Source: Meandrina meandrites | Taxonomy: Eukaryota; Cnidaria; Anthozoa; Scleractinia; Meandrinidae | Length of the DNA: 64,000 bases | Direction of reading: 5' to 3' | Assembly: GCA_963693305.1 (NCBI GenBank) | Contig: OY855912.1 | Location: forward strand, 1,205,001 to 1,269,000 | Part shown: one piece after another, positions 11,247-24,000 of the stretch | Layout of the letters: every line of letters begins with the position of its first letter | Numbering within the stretch: position 1 is the stretch's first letter | Notes under the pieces: model-generated | Database searches by the model: none | What the model was told of the DNA's origin: nothing | The model's input: only the letters and a program-made list of their open reading frames with translations | Position numbers and translations under genes: made by a program

Positions 11247-11705
11247 ATTTGACAGAAGTGAAACGAAGAATTCAAGTCAGGTGGTCGCCATGAATGAATT
11301 TTGTCGTATATACCTGATGCAAGTCTTCTAGTTTTCAACACTGAAATAATCTTTTGTTTTCTGAGATTCAGCTCTCGGAATGTCGTTTCAAGCTATCACC
11401 TGGTTTCCATTGTTTTTTCAACAAATAACTCGGGAAACACAGTCAAATTCAGAAGCGACTACAAGCGAGTGCTGTGTTTCAGTCAAAAACTCCCGCCGTC
11501 AAGAAGCCAGCTAAGTGCAACGCGCTCAGCCAATATGAAACGAGCAATTTTTCTGCAATCAGGATCAAGTAATTTTGCTCCGGGCAAGCCAAAATTAATG
11601 AAAAATCCCCTTTGTTTCAGCCAATCAGCATTTAGCAATTTTGCCCTCTATGTTATAATAGCTGCATCTTTGCATGGCACGTGGTAAGCACGTGGTTTAG
11701 CTTTT

Positions 11706-12052
11706 TTACACTAATGTAATGGTGACTTGACCATGACCAGCTTGTTTGTGACAACAATCATTCTGCTGATCTTTTCCATTATTATAAGATCCTCCCCCTC
11801 CTCCACAGGAATCATTATCATCATATCCACTGCTTCCTCCAGAGTACCCTCCCCCTCCCCCGCCTCCCCCACCCCCTCCCTTTCCTCCAGCACCACCACC
11901 TCCTCCAAAACCTCCGTCAACATCATTATGATAGGCCCTTCCACCCTCCCCTCCCTGAAGAAATCCCTTACCCCCCTCTCCACCATATCCCACGCTACCG
12001 TTATAATTCTTTCCACTTCTTCCACTGGAGTAAAAACCGCCACCACCGCCAC
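11706..12052 (-). CDS. Exon 23 (last): end of glycine-rich domain, stop TAA
   Basis: The exon starts after acceptor TCTTCTAG in phase 1 and ends at TAA (11708-11706). It reads [15 protein letters not shown]..., an imperfect poly-glycine stretch, [19 protein letters not shown] and the end [11 protein letters not shown]. The frame is chosen because it continues the phase of 13685-14203 and matches the right paralogue. The longer open frames over the same bases are shadows. Confidence 0.93.
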
Positions 12053-15000
12053 CTAGAAGACAATGAAAATCAGTTAACTTAAGTTAGCAATGCTACAGCA
12101 TAAAGTTCCGTTCAATCAATTGCTTAAGGTCCGTCTGGATATATATGCTTTAAACGGCAGTCCTAATATTCAAATTGATCAAATTGATGATGCTCAAACT
12201 TACGTTGTCCCAAGCTGAGAACGTACACAAAATTATCGATGTTGGAATTTTTCAAACGTAAGGCTTCATTTCAATATCGCATTTCAGTCGTTCCCAACAT
12301 AACTGAATAAAATCTGACGTTAACCTTCGATATAATGCAGCAATTATAAGAGGTTAATGCGTTTCTTTTCTTATAAACTTGGACATCGCATTTAGGTGTA
12401 AAGTGCTAGTGTTTCAACAACAAACAAGAGAAAAGATCGCCTCGCGTGGCAACCACAAACAGAATCTATTTTGCCAGTTACTTTTTCCCATCATCTAATT
12501 ATCGTTGAATACTCGTGTTCGTCCTGATAATCAATGCAGTGCGCTAGTGATGAGTATTGCCGTGTGCACTATTTCGCGCTTTAGTTTGGTGGACATGAAC
12601 TGAACTATTATGTAACTAGTGGTTCATTAAAAAATAAATTGGGAGATAGCTAACAGGCTGTTAAATGGCCTGAATCGGTAGAAAGGAAACTGTATCCAAG
12701 AAATTTAAACACGATTTTCCTCGACTCCTTTCGGTAGCAATTTTTATTTTCGCCGCTTTCCCTAGTTAATCGTTTCAAATGTTTTTTTCTTGTCATTTTC
12801 TCGGATGCCTCTCGTGCTCTCTTTCAGGGGCGGATCTAGGGGGAGGGTGCAGAGGGTGCGCATCCCCCCCCCTCCCCTAGATGACTGGGCGGCTTTCATA
12901 TACAACTGGTATTCTGCAAAAAGACACTAAGTGCACCCCCTCCTAAGAAAAAGCCTACATCCGCGCCTGTCTATGCACTTCTTTTAGGCTTAGGAAATCA
13001 TTTATTAAAATGTTCGAATTGAACTTTTATTACTTTAACGCATGGTCCTCTGTCAGTCAAGAAAATCATGTTGCTCGCCACGAGCAAAAGAAGTACACTA
13101 AAATTAATGATTTAAAAATTATATTCATATTTATATGCGTGTCGTCATTTTTCTTTTTCTGTATTTTAATTCCTTTACTTCCCTTACTTGTTTTTTGGAG
13201 ATAAACGCTACTTGATCCTGCATGTGCTTGTTATCGTATATGTTGTGGTTTAAATTTGTCTTTGGTTTAAATTTTTTTAACCAGGTTTATTTTCAGTTTT
13301 CTTTGTCTTATATCCATTGTCGTGATGTGAAACAAAGGGGAACAAAATTAAAACTGGTTTGAAATACTTTAAACCAAAGATAAATTCAAACCGCAACATA
13401 AACAACAAACATATTTTTTATTTTGCCGAGTTTCTTTTGCCGTCATGACGTCAAAATGATGTCGTAAAAATGCAGTAGGAACATCAGTGACCAATTCGCC
13501 TGCAGCTTGTGGCCATTTTTTAGTACATTTTGACGTCATCTGTGATCTATGTAGCCGGATGAACATACACAAGCCATATAACCTCAATCAATGAAAACAT
13601 TTATTTACAATCAATGAATATATTTCTGCTTGTAACAAGTGACTTTGGCGAAAAGCATAAGATCACCAAACATTTCTTCAATACCTGAATAACCATCATC
13701 AGCAGTCTGTGCTCCGTGTCCATTGCTCCCTCCTGACCATGAATTGTGTCCAGGATTTCCTGTTGTACTCGTGTTGGCATCGCATCCTGCATGTCTTGAC
13801 TGTACTGCTTGAATGCCACCACCACCTCCAGCAATTATCAATAGTGTGTTGTTTCCTCTCACTACAAATGTTCCTCCACCGCCTCCAGAACTATACCAGA
13901 CGCTGTTAATTCCTCCTTCTTGACCAATAAGGATTTGAATTATTTCTCCTTTGGATAAGTTGAAAGTTCCAGTCACTCTTGCTCCTCTTCCTCGATACTG
14001 AGCACTGCTCCAGTATGTACCGTACCCCCCTGCTGCTCCTATTGCTTCTATTCGGTACTCACCAGTGTACGGCACAGTCCAGTGCTGAATACCGCTGGAC
14101 AGTGTAACTTGACCGTCATGATCCTGACCTGTGTAGTGACTACCAAGTGATGTTGGACCAGATCTTCCACTGGCACCGAGATTTGTAAATACAGCATTGA
14201 ACCCTGGGAAATTATGAAACATTAACAGATCAAAGTTCAACACTGGTAACAAATGTACTACCAAATAAGGTAAGGCTTGAACAGAATAGGCCTTATTCAC
14301 GATAGCCGCTTTGTTTGTTTTTCGCGTAATAATACAAATTACGCAGGTGATCTGTGAGTGGAAGACAAACAAGCTTACATAGCTGGTTAATTATTATGTC
14401 TGCATGATAATTTCTTTTTCATAGCCATGCTTTGGTTTCAATGTTATGGTAAAAATATTCCACGTTTTACACAATTTCGGCGCTTTTAAAATGAAAACAG
14501 CTTGCGCAGTTAACAAGTCAATGCAAGTTATCAAGTAACTATTTCAAACTAACCTTAATAAAGAAATCATTATTTCAGAAGACGTAGCCAATTTGCATTA
14601 TGATAAGACTAAATCCAATGACACTTAATACATTTTGTGACTAGTGCCTATTTTACATGTTTTAATCTGCCTTTCCTTTAGTACCTGGCACACAACCATA
14701 CAGCTCCACTCTCATTGATGTGTGATCATGCCAAGTCACTGGTAGAAAACGAATGTACCGTGCTGTGATTGGTGGGTTTAGATCATGATAAACAACAGTG
14801 TTCTGGTCTGTGTTTCCAACAAATTCCTAAGTTGGTAAGATGACAAGAAATGTTAGTCATGTCAAGCCTTATTTGGTGAATAATTTGTGGTCAATATTAT
14901 ACCTAAAGTAACTCTCTTCTTAGATGTACATAGATTGCCAACCGAATAAAGAGTCCACAACAATTGAAATATCTTCATCTGTTTAGTTACGATTTATAAT

Positions 15001-18000
15001 TTGAAAACGACAAGAATTTTTTACTTGCTATTGAAATGACTGCTACGTTAGGAACAAATACACTTTTGAGCATTTAAAGAAAATAATTTTCGCTCAAAGA
15101 AATCTTGTTTAATCTTCTCGATTTTCCCCACACGCGTTCCATTTCGGATAAGTTGAACTTCATTTTAGTTTTGTACAATTTTTAACCGATTATTTCATTC
15201 AGCTTCATAATCAGTCCGTGCGGTATTGATAGACTCACAGAAATTTGACAAACGATATCAACTAAAACACTTCGGTAAAATACATTAACCGATTTCACCT
15301 TGTCTGTAGCTTGTCCTTGTACATGTTGGATGTAGTTCTGCAACTGATCTTCATCGTCACCATACTGGAGCTTGTAATTAGTAACCCACTGTTGGTAATT
15401 GGAGGAATTCCTTCCTTGTGTTGCTACACGTGTTACTATGTACTGACCAATCAGATCAATCTGCAGCCACGGATTATCATCACTTGCGTTTGCCACCCAA
15501 GCCCCCGCTTCCTGGTTTGTAATTTCTTGAAAGTGTAGTCTGCCGTGTTTTGCGGAATGTACGGCATTAACTTTTGAATTGTGTTCAGAAGAGGAAGTAA
15601 TCTGTTCGTCAGTGATTGCACCACTTTCCATCCCGAGAGCTTCTCGGCATTCTAAAAAACCGAAACAAATACAACGTTAACAATGCAATGCTTTCAAAAC
15701 TAATTGTTAAAAATCTAATTTTATTATTTTAGCTAATCAAACGATCACCGCTATGGAAGCGTTTCATCTTGAAAATTAAAGTTAAGAACGCTACCTGACT
15801 GGTCTACTGGAGCGCTTTCCATTTGTACGGAGAAACTAGCTAGTTGTTCCGGTGAAACATAAAATAGAACTGTCCCTCTCACAGGAAAGTTCTCGGAAAA
15901 AATGGAGTACCTTCAGAGAAATTTCTCGTTTTGCCGGAATGCTAGGAATTGTTGGAAATAAAAATAAAATGTAACGGTCTTTTCCACTCGGAAGTTTTCA
16001 GTTGGTACACACTCGTCCCGTACTATTTTCCACACAAACGGAAAGCGCTCCTGGTCTTTAGCTGTGCTGATTTGACCAAATGTTGGTTGCCTTGGTATAA
16101 ATTTGGTACCTTTGCTTGTTTTGTTGGCCAGGAGAATTTGGCAGGGGAGTTGCTGGGAAATGGAAGTTACCATTTTAAGGTAGTAACAGCAGGCAAGAAT
16201 TAAAATTTTTAAAAACATGTTTCGGATGACCTGCATCCGTCTTGAGTTTTGACATGTTTGACCACAATAACACCGCTAGTCGGTGCATGTGATATAAATA
16301 CAACGCAAAAAATTTAACTTATGAATTGCAACATAAGATACAATAGAGCTGAAACTAAAGAATGTGAAACCAACAAAGAACATTAAACGGCCCATTACTT
16401 TTTTGGAGGGGGGTATGAAAAATATTTGAAAAAAATTGTTTGCAGGGCTTAAAAAGGCATTTGCATTTAGAAAAAAAAAATGTTTGCACAGGTGCATAAA
16501 TTAAAAAAAAAAGTTTGCAGAGGAAAATTTTTCATACCCCCCTCCAGGAAAATAATGGTCCGTCTCTAAAAGAAAAAGTGATAAATTGACATGATCAATT
16601 TCTTTGTCATTAAATATGTGTTTGTTATTCATCGTGGTGTAAGATAGGAAAGACGAACGTTTAATCGTTTCTCTCACCATGGAAACGTGCATCTAGCAGT
16701 ACTGCAGTCGAGACGTCGCGATCAACAACTCAAAGGGATTCCATTGTGAGACAAACGAATGAACGTTCATCTTTCCTATCAATTTCTTTATTAAACGAAG
16801 GTTTTTCCACTCGATGTGCAAGGTCTACTTAATTTTAAATTCAAAAGGACTGGAGCCAGTGCGGCTAAAAAACCTGCGATTGTCAGTTAGGGAACAGTAA
16901 TAAGGGGAGAACGCCAAACATGGAAAAAATACTTACCACCAGTGCATCCGTACAACTCCACTCTCAATGACGGGCTGTAATGGAATGTTTTAACGTTGAT
17001 TTTGATAAAACGAGCGATGATTGGAGGATCAAGGATACGACCTTCAGTGTTAACATTGTCCGTGTTTCCTTGTAGAACCTTAAACCATGCGTGAACATCA
17101 CATCAAAGTAAAAAGTAAAGTAAAAAATACTAAAGAAACTTTATTTATTCACAGTTTAAAGTTTGTGGGGCTGTGTATATGAAACAAACACTAAATAAAA
17201 GTAACATGAATGATTAAAAATCCCACCTGACAGGAGGCAGGCCAGTTGGCTATTTACAAGCATGAACTCAGGATAACTGAGAACAAATCCAAATAGTGGT
17301 TAGAACGGGACTTGACCCAGGGACCTCTGAATTTCAAGTCCGGCGCTCTAACCACTCGGCCACACTGCCTCCTAGATTATACTTTTCGTTCTCCCTTTTC
17401 CTGTTTTGTTGTTTTCCATGTTAATTTATTTCAATAAAGAGCAAAAACTGGAAAGTGCATTTGCATTTTGAAGATGTGTATGTTTTTGAAGAATGGCTTT
17501 ATGTCTTAGAAGTCTGCTTCGAGTCTAGTGGCTCATACCGCCGGAGCTTTCCCCGGTTTCCGTAGCATTAAGCGACTAGGAGTATTTCTACTCCCCCCTG
17601 GATGGGATGCTGGTCCATCGCAGGGTTACCCCCCAGCATTATTTCGCCGCTACCCATTTATACACCTGGGTGGAGAGAAGCAACAAAGTGACCTCGGCCA
17701 GGGCTCGAACCCGGACCGTTCGATCCGGAGTCCAGCGCACTGACCATTAGGCCACCGCGCTTCCCGCCTCCCGTATGCCTTAGTCAGCGGCAAATGTCAA
17801 ATTGGGCATGAATTTGCTTTTCCGTGCACAGGCTATTTTACTGTATTATTTCAGAGTATGAGACAAAAAGTTAAATCGGCTTATTAAAAACCGCAAACAA
17901 AGAATCACGTAAAAATATATTTAAGGCTTGTTTAGGGAACAAAAAGCTGTGAAAAAGTCAGTCTTATTAGGTCTTTGGGGACTGGAATAATTGCCAGAGC

Positions 18001-21000
18001 ATTCGAGTACGATAATGAAATTTGTAGGGTGTATGCTGGTATGCCATGAAATCTAGTCTTTGAAGTCCAGAGCATGAAAAGCTTATACCATATAACGTGT
18101 GAATGACGTCACGAATTACAAGCAACCAACATCTTCCTCTGTCTTCAGATGACTTATATCTCTGATATTTTTTGTGATCTTAAAATAGCTTAGAGCACGC
18201 TTAAAGGAAAAACAAAACTAACTTAGACGACAGCAAGAGGACAATGGAAGGATGCAAAGCTGATTTCAAATCGAAATATTTACTGCGAGAAAGTTACCAG
18301 TTTTTATGAATTTTTTTTTTTGAAATATGTAATTCTGTTAAAATATGGTGCCATGATAGTATTAAGCTCCTTAAACAATGACATATCCTGACTTATCATA
18401 TGTTAACCAAGAAATTGCAGTTTCATTCACAGAGTTTAATGTTGTTTGTCTGCTTACATATTCAAAACGTTTTTAACGTTTTAGTCTGCGCGTACAAATC
18501 ATATCCTTTTTCGTTTGGACAGAGCTAACTATTATCTTTAACTGTACGGAAATTATACTATACCTGGCCATTGTTGTATGGCAGAAATGCTCCCTCGTCA
18601 GCACTGTAATCCAGGGTATAGGTTTTGGTCCACCAGCCTTTACCAGATCGCCCTTGAGTAGCAATCCTGGTCACATTGATAACCTTCCCCAAGTCAATCT
18701 GTAGAAACTGATCAGTGTTCCCGGAAGGCACCCATCCTCCTTTTAAAATTCGTAATGCAAAAACAGGGGTAACTAAATAAATAATTAATAGATTTACCCA
18801 AGCCTAATAGCGGAGGTCCCCAATTAGAACGTGATAGATGATAGTTTTGTTATATGACAGAGGTTGATAAACGCGACGTTGTTGTAATTACTGGTTAAGA
18901 ATTAGTAATTGATAGCGCTGTAATAAGCTGGGTTTTCCACGTACCCTGAATTTTCACATTTCCAGCAACGGTTACTTTATTTAAGCAATAGACCACACTT
19001 TCTAGGGATTTACCGGCGCTTGGGATGTTGGGAGAACACAAGACAAGCGTTCTCCCAGCATCCCAAGGGAGTTTATTGCGCCGTAAACCCCTAGAAAGTG
19101 TGGTCTATTGCTTCTATGAACTAACTATGGAAAACGTTTTTTAAAGTCTTATTCTCAACATGTTCATCGAATGAAGCGGTAAACCAATCATAGCGGCTGA
19201 AAGAATAAAACACAGGATCAACTCCACACCAAAATGCACTAATAGACCCGACAGAAACGTTTAAAAGTTTGTTTAAAGCTGTAAAAGTCATAAAAAAGGA
19301 AAGTGAAAAGGCAAACGGTTGACGGAAGAAAATGTATTCAACGATTTAAAGTTACTTTTACGAGGAAATCTAGCAAACTGTGGCGGAGTCATTAATCGCG
19401 AAAGCAATGGACTGCAAAGAAAGTTTGCAAGTTTATACAAACTTCACAGACTGCTGAAGTTATTTAGAATAAAGTTTCAGAAACTCTGCTTCAGAAACTT
19501 TATTTCGAATTTATTTGTTCCGAAATTTTTCGTTTTCACCGAATGACAGACTTTACAGAAAGCAGTGAAAGCGCATAATACTAGAATTAATTCAAGCGCG
19601 TACAAGTACACAACGCGAGCTTGTGCCATAAAAACAATTCAATTTAAGTGCCTATGAAGTAAAAAATATTTATTGCTTATTTTTAAGGCTTTTCAAAATA
19701 AAGAGGAATGGCGTTTTCCTTTTTGAAATATCTTTTTTCGTTTTAGAGATATTTAGGTTTTTTATTATGCAATTGAGGAAAGTGATGACGTCATTAATCG
19801 TTCCACAAAAAGATAAATCACTTAATCAAGCATATCTCTTGGAGTATTAAAGCGGTGTTCTTCACACTTGGCACCATCAATGTTCATCATAAAAGGCACA
19901 AGATGGCACCCGTTGCGCCGTTGCCATGGCAACAGTTTTGCCGCAAAGACTTATTTCTATTAACACTGACATTCCCAGTTTATTCTTAACCAAAGGTGAT
20001 GCACTCCCAACAAGCTAACGAAGAGAGTTAAGCTAACATGGGTACCAGGTGTGTCCCACGCCAGACCCTCTGTTCCTTTTTAAAGTGCTGCAAATGAAGA
20101 TATTTGGTTTATAACATAAGGAGACTGGATCCAAGACTGTTGCCATGGCAACGGTGCAACGGGTGCCATTTTGTGCCTTTTATGATGAACATTGATGGTG
20201 CCAAGTTTGAAGAACAGCGCTTTAATACTACAAGAGATATGCTTGATTCAGTAATTTAGCCTTTTCTGGAACGATTAATGACGTCATCGCTTTCCTCATT
20301 TGCATATTACAAAAACCTTAATATCTCCATAACGAAAGAAGATATTTCAAAAAGGAAAACGCCATTCGTCTTTATTTCGAAAAGCCTTAAAAATAAGCAG
20401 TAATTATTTTTTACTCATATGCACTTTAAGCTTTCATTACGACCAGTTTGAAGCAGTTCTTTTCTTTCAAATATGGTTTTCGAGTAAATGTTGAATGAAA
20501 AGATATCCATGTCATTAATATTATTCCGGCCCGGTGACGAAAAGATTATATTTCATGATTTGTAATCCCGAAAAACACTCCCGTAACAAAAGCATTGTGC
20601 CACACGATAGTCATTACAAGTTTGCATTTCGATTCTGTACTTTAGTGTTGTCTTAGATTCAAGGACAAATGGCCAATTCCCTCTATGAGATGGGCCTGCA
20701 GGGAATCATTGGAGTTATATTCAGGCGCGTACAACCTGAGTAAGAGCACAACCTGAGTAGGATTCAAGCCGTTCAAAATTTCGCGGCCCGTATCGTCAGC
20801 AATTCAAGGAAATATGACCACATTTCCCCTATCCTTAAAGATTTAAAGTCGCTACCTGTAAGACTGCAGTTGCACTATCGCCATGCAATAATGGCCTTTA
20901 AGGACGTTCGCGCGAAAATTTTCTAGTCGATAGATTTTTCTAAAATTTTTACTGAGGACGAATAATGAGTTACTTGTGTCAGAAATAGAAAAAAAAGTGG

Positions 21001-24000
21001 GGGTCACCGACTTCGTTTCAGAGATAAAGTCTGTAGAAAACTACCCTGATTTCTGAAAATTGGCGCACGTAATTTCGCACGGCTTTCAAGGTTTGTAGTT
21101 TAAATTATCGATGATGAGAAAACGGAGGCAAACGATCTTCGTGATATTTTGAAGAAGTGCGTCTGTTCGTAAATAATTTTAAGTGTTGCCCTTTTTTATG
21201 CAAAACTTAGCCCTGGAAGAGGCATTTGAACCCGTCGTGCGGCAAAACGAAAAAATCAAAAAGAGGAATTCGAACGTGTGTGGGGCAAAAAAAATCAACC
21301 TTTTAATCGATAGATTTTTTTCATTTTCTCATAAAACGTAGATAATCGTTAACAAAAGTGATCTGTTAAGAAAAAAGTAGGGGTCACCGACCATTTAAGC
21401 GAGCAAACTGCAAGCGAAGTTATCGCAACGGCTACCCACCCTATATGTGGTTGGAAAGTTTCCTCAGCGCGCGCGCTCGATGCATGACGTGGCGTAGCGT
21501 TGCGACAGGAATTACGTGCGCAGTAAGGATGCGCATAAACAATTAGCGCGAACGTCCTTAAATGCATGGCGGGGTGCGCACCAGACTCATTATTTTCTAA
21601 ATATACTCAAAGAGTAACCATCACCAAGCGAACAACGAGGAACTCCCAGATGCTCAATATCCCTTTGTATAAAACCGCCACTGGACAAAGATCTTTCTAT
21701 TTCAGGACAGTTAAACTCTGGAATTCATTGGACTCTACTCTTAAGTTGAAACCGAAACTAAAGGACTTCAAACGTTGCCTGAAGAAAAGTCTTCTCTCCA
21801 ACCTTTTTAGGAACTTAATTGCTTTACCTTTATCATATAGACTCTTGGTTTTAGGCCATCGTAACTTGATTAAAAACATGAAACAAACAGCGGTAATAAA
21901 CATTGTGAAAAAAAGCATTTTACTAACTTGACGTTTCGTATGCTATGCAACATACATTTTCAAAAGTATGACCGTTACAAAATTTTAACGACTATTATAA
22001 ATTGTTATGAAAAGGGTCTGGAACCTAGACTGAGACAATTGATCTACAGCAGTAACTTAATATTATCGCTTAGGTTAATAAAGCAACAACCTCTCACTGC
22101 CAACGTTGGCATTTAATGAGGGTTGCAGCTCTCGATCAAATTGATGGTGTAGCCATGGGTTCGCCTTTAGGCCCAGTCTTGGCCAACATCTTCATGTGCC
22201 ATTTTGAGGAAAAGTGGGTTTTTAACGCCTCAGTTCGTCCTTCTTTTTGGTATAGGTATGTGGATGACACTTTTACGATGTTTGACAGCAAAGACACTGC
22301 TAATGAGTTTTTACGGTATCTTAACAGTAGACACAACAGTATCGAGTTCACTATTGAATTTGAACAGGACAATAAGATTCCTTTTTTGTCTCGTGTCGTC
22401 ATGACGTTGTCATGACGACACGAGAATATGCGATGAAGGAGAAGGTGCATTCCAAGGTGCATTCCATGCGCGTTTGCTTTGTGAGGCCGCGGAATGTTCC
22501 CGCCATGTCAAGATTTGCTTTGTGAGGCCGCCGGATTTTGTGCGTGTTGTGAAAGAACAAATAATTTTTGTTTATAAGTGGGAGTTCAAAAATATTGCTG
22601 CATTGAAAGTTTTTTGCTTTTCTGCTGGTTCATTGTAATCGTTTGTCGGTTGGGAGTGTTTATTATAAATGCTCTTTAGTTGAACAGAATTGAACTTTAA
22701 TTTAAGGGAAAATCACGGCGTAGAATGTAAAGCAGTGAAAGAGATGTATTAAATTTGAGCAGTTTTATTAGATGAAATTTTTGTACATTTTTTAAATGGA
22801 ATGGTTGAGACAATTAGGAGAGAGTGTGCTTTATGAACTTGCAGCGAACGCAAATTCAGGGTCGTAACGAGGTATATTTTTTCGTAACTGATCCCATTTT
22901 TTTACCCAAAATTTTGATCCCTGAGCCCAAAAGCGATCAGAATTCTGATCCCTGATCCCGCAAAAATTTGTCGATCCCACGATTTTCAGAAAAAACTTAA
23001 TTACTAATTGACAGCAATCGTGACTGTGCAAGGTGGAACTGTCTGTAATTTGTTTTAAAGGAAATACAGAATACCTTTCCTCGTTGTTCTTTATTATAAC
23101 TACTTAAAGCGTAAGGTGCCTACCTGAATTGACTTGCTCTCCACTTCTTTAGCCTCCTTCGCAGACGTTCTTTTGGCTCGTCACGCATTCCTCCCCAACG
23201 AACGTTTGGGAGAACTAGAATGCGTGACGAGCCAAAAGAACGTCTGCGAAGGAGGCTACACTTCTCCTGATCGACTTCATCCATAATTTTGTAGAATTTA
23301 AGTTATCACAATCAGCGCTTGAAATGACACTTAGTTTACACGTATATGCTCAATATGCTCGGAAATAATAAGAAAAACTTCGCACGATTCTAATTCCTAG
23401 AGGACGACTCTTTTTATATATAAGAACGTCTAATTTTGCGGCTGAGGCTGAGCGCTTTTATTTTGTTTACGATTTGAGACTGAAAATGCTCTAAAGGCGT
23501 TCTTAAGTACATTATAAGTCTAACTTAAGCTACAAACTGAATTGTTCTACAGAGTGTATCATTCAATAAGAAAACAACATTGTCAATGTTAAGGTATTTC
23601 GTATCAAGCCTTGAGTTAGACCACAGTTTTGCATTTATTTATACTGCTCATCAAACAAGAAATTAAAACAAAGGGGCAAAATAAAGGTGTTCTCTGACTC
23701 TTAGCCTGGGGTATGTTCTTAGCATGTTCTTAACATTTGGGTAAATTCCACCTTCAGCATAGTTAATAAAAGGTTCTTATAAAAAAGAGTGCATTGTAAG
23801 GTGTAAAAAGCGTTTGCTCTAATACTTTGTCATTGTTTTTTCTTCCTTGTCTTTAAAGGAGGAAAATGTACGATGATCATTATTGGTTAAAAACATTTAT
23901 CAAGTTGTAAAATATAAATTATTCACCAAAGTAGAGGCGACAAGAGATGTATATTTTCACTGGCAATGAGGCAAATAATTGTTTTAGCATACGCCACTAA

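Larger units (their letters stand above)
9461..11652. mobile_element. Foldback DNA element with outer TIRs
   Basis: The outer ends CATAGAGGGCAAAATT (9461-9476) and its exact reverse complement (11637-11652) bound 2.2 kb. Inside are two inverted arms of about 576 bp (9842-10417 and 10671-11246) that are nearly identical, around a 253-bp spacer. Open frames in the arms are mirror images of one another and show no transposase motif. It ends about 54 bp past the stop codon of the middle gene. Confidence 0.75.
12053..13684. other. Intron between glycine-rich exons
   Basis: No exon recognised. It contains two short TIR elements (12825-12969 and 13239-13400). Confidence 0.6.

Noticed and set aside
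9786..11341. Mirrored frames (61-78 codons) on both strands
   Set aside because: Same cause: long inverted repeat arms; no transposase signature.
11711..12056. Two more open frames over the terminal exon, on both strands
   Set aside because: Low-complexity shadows of the glycine-codon repeat; only one frame continues the splice phase and ends like the paralogue.
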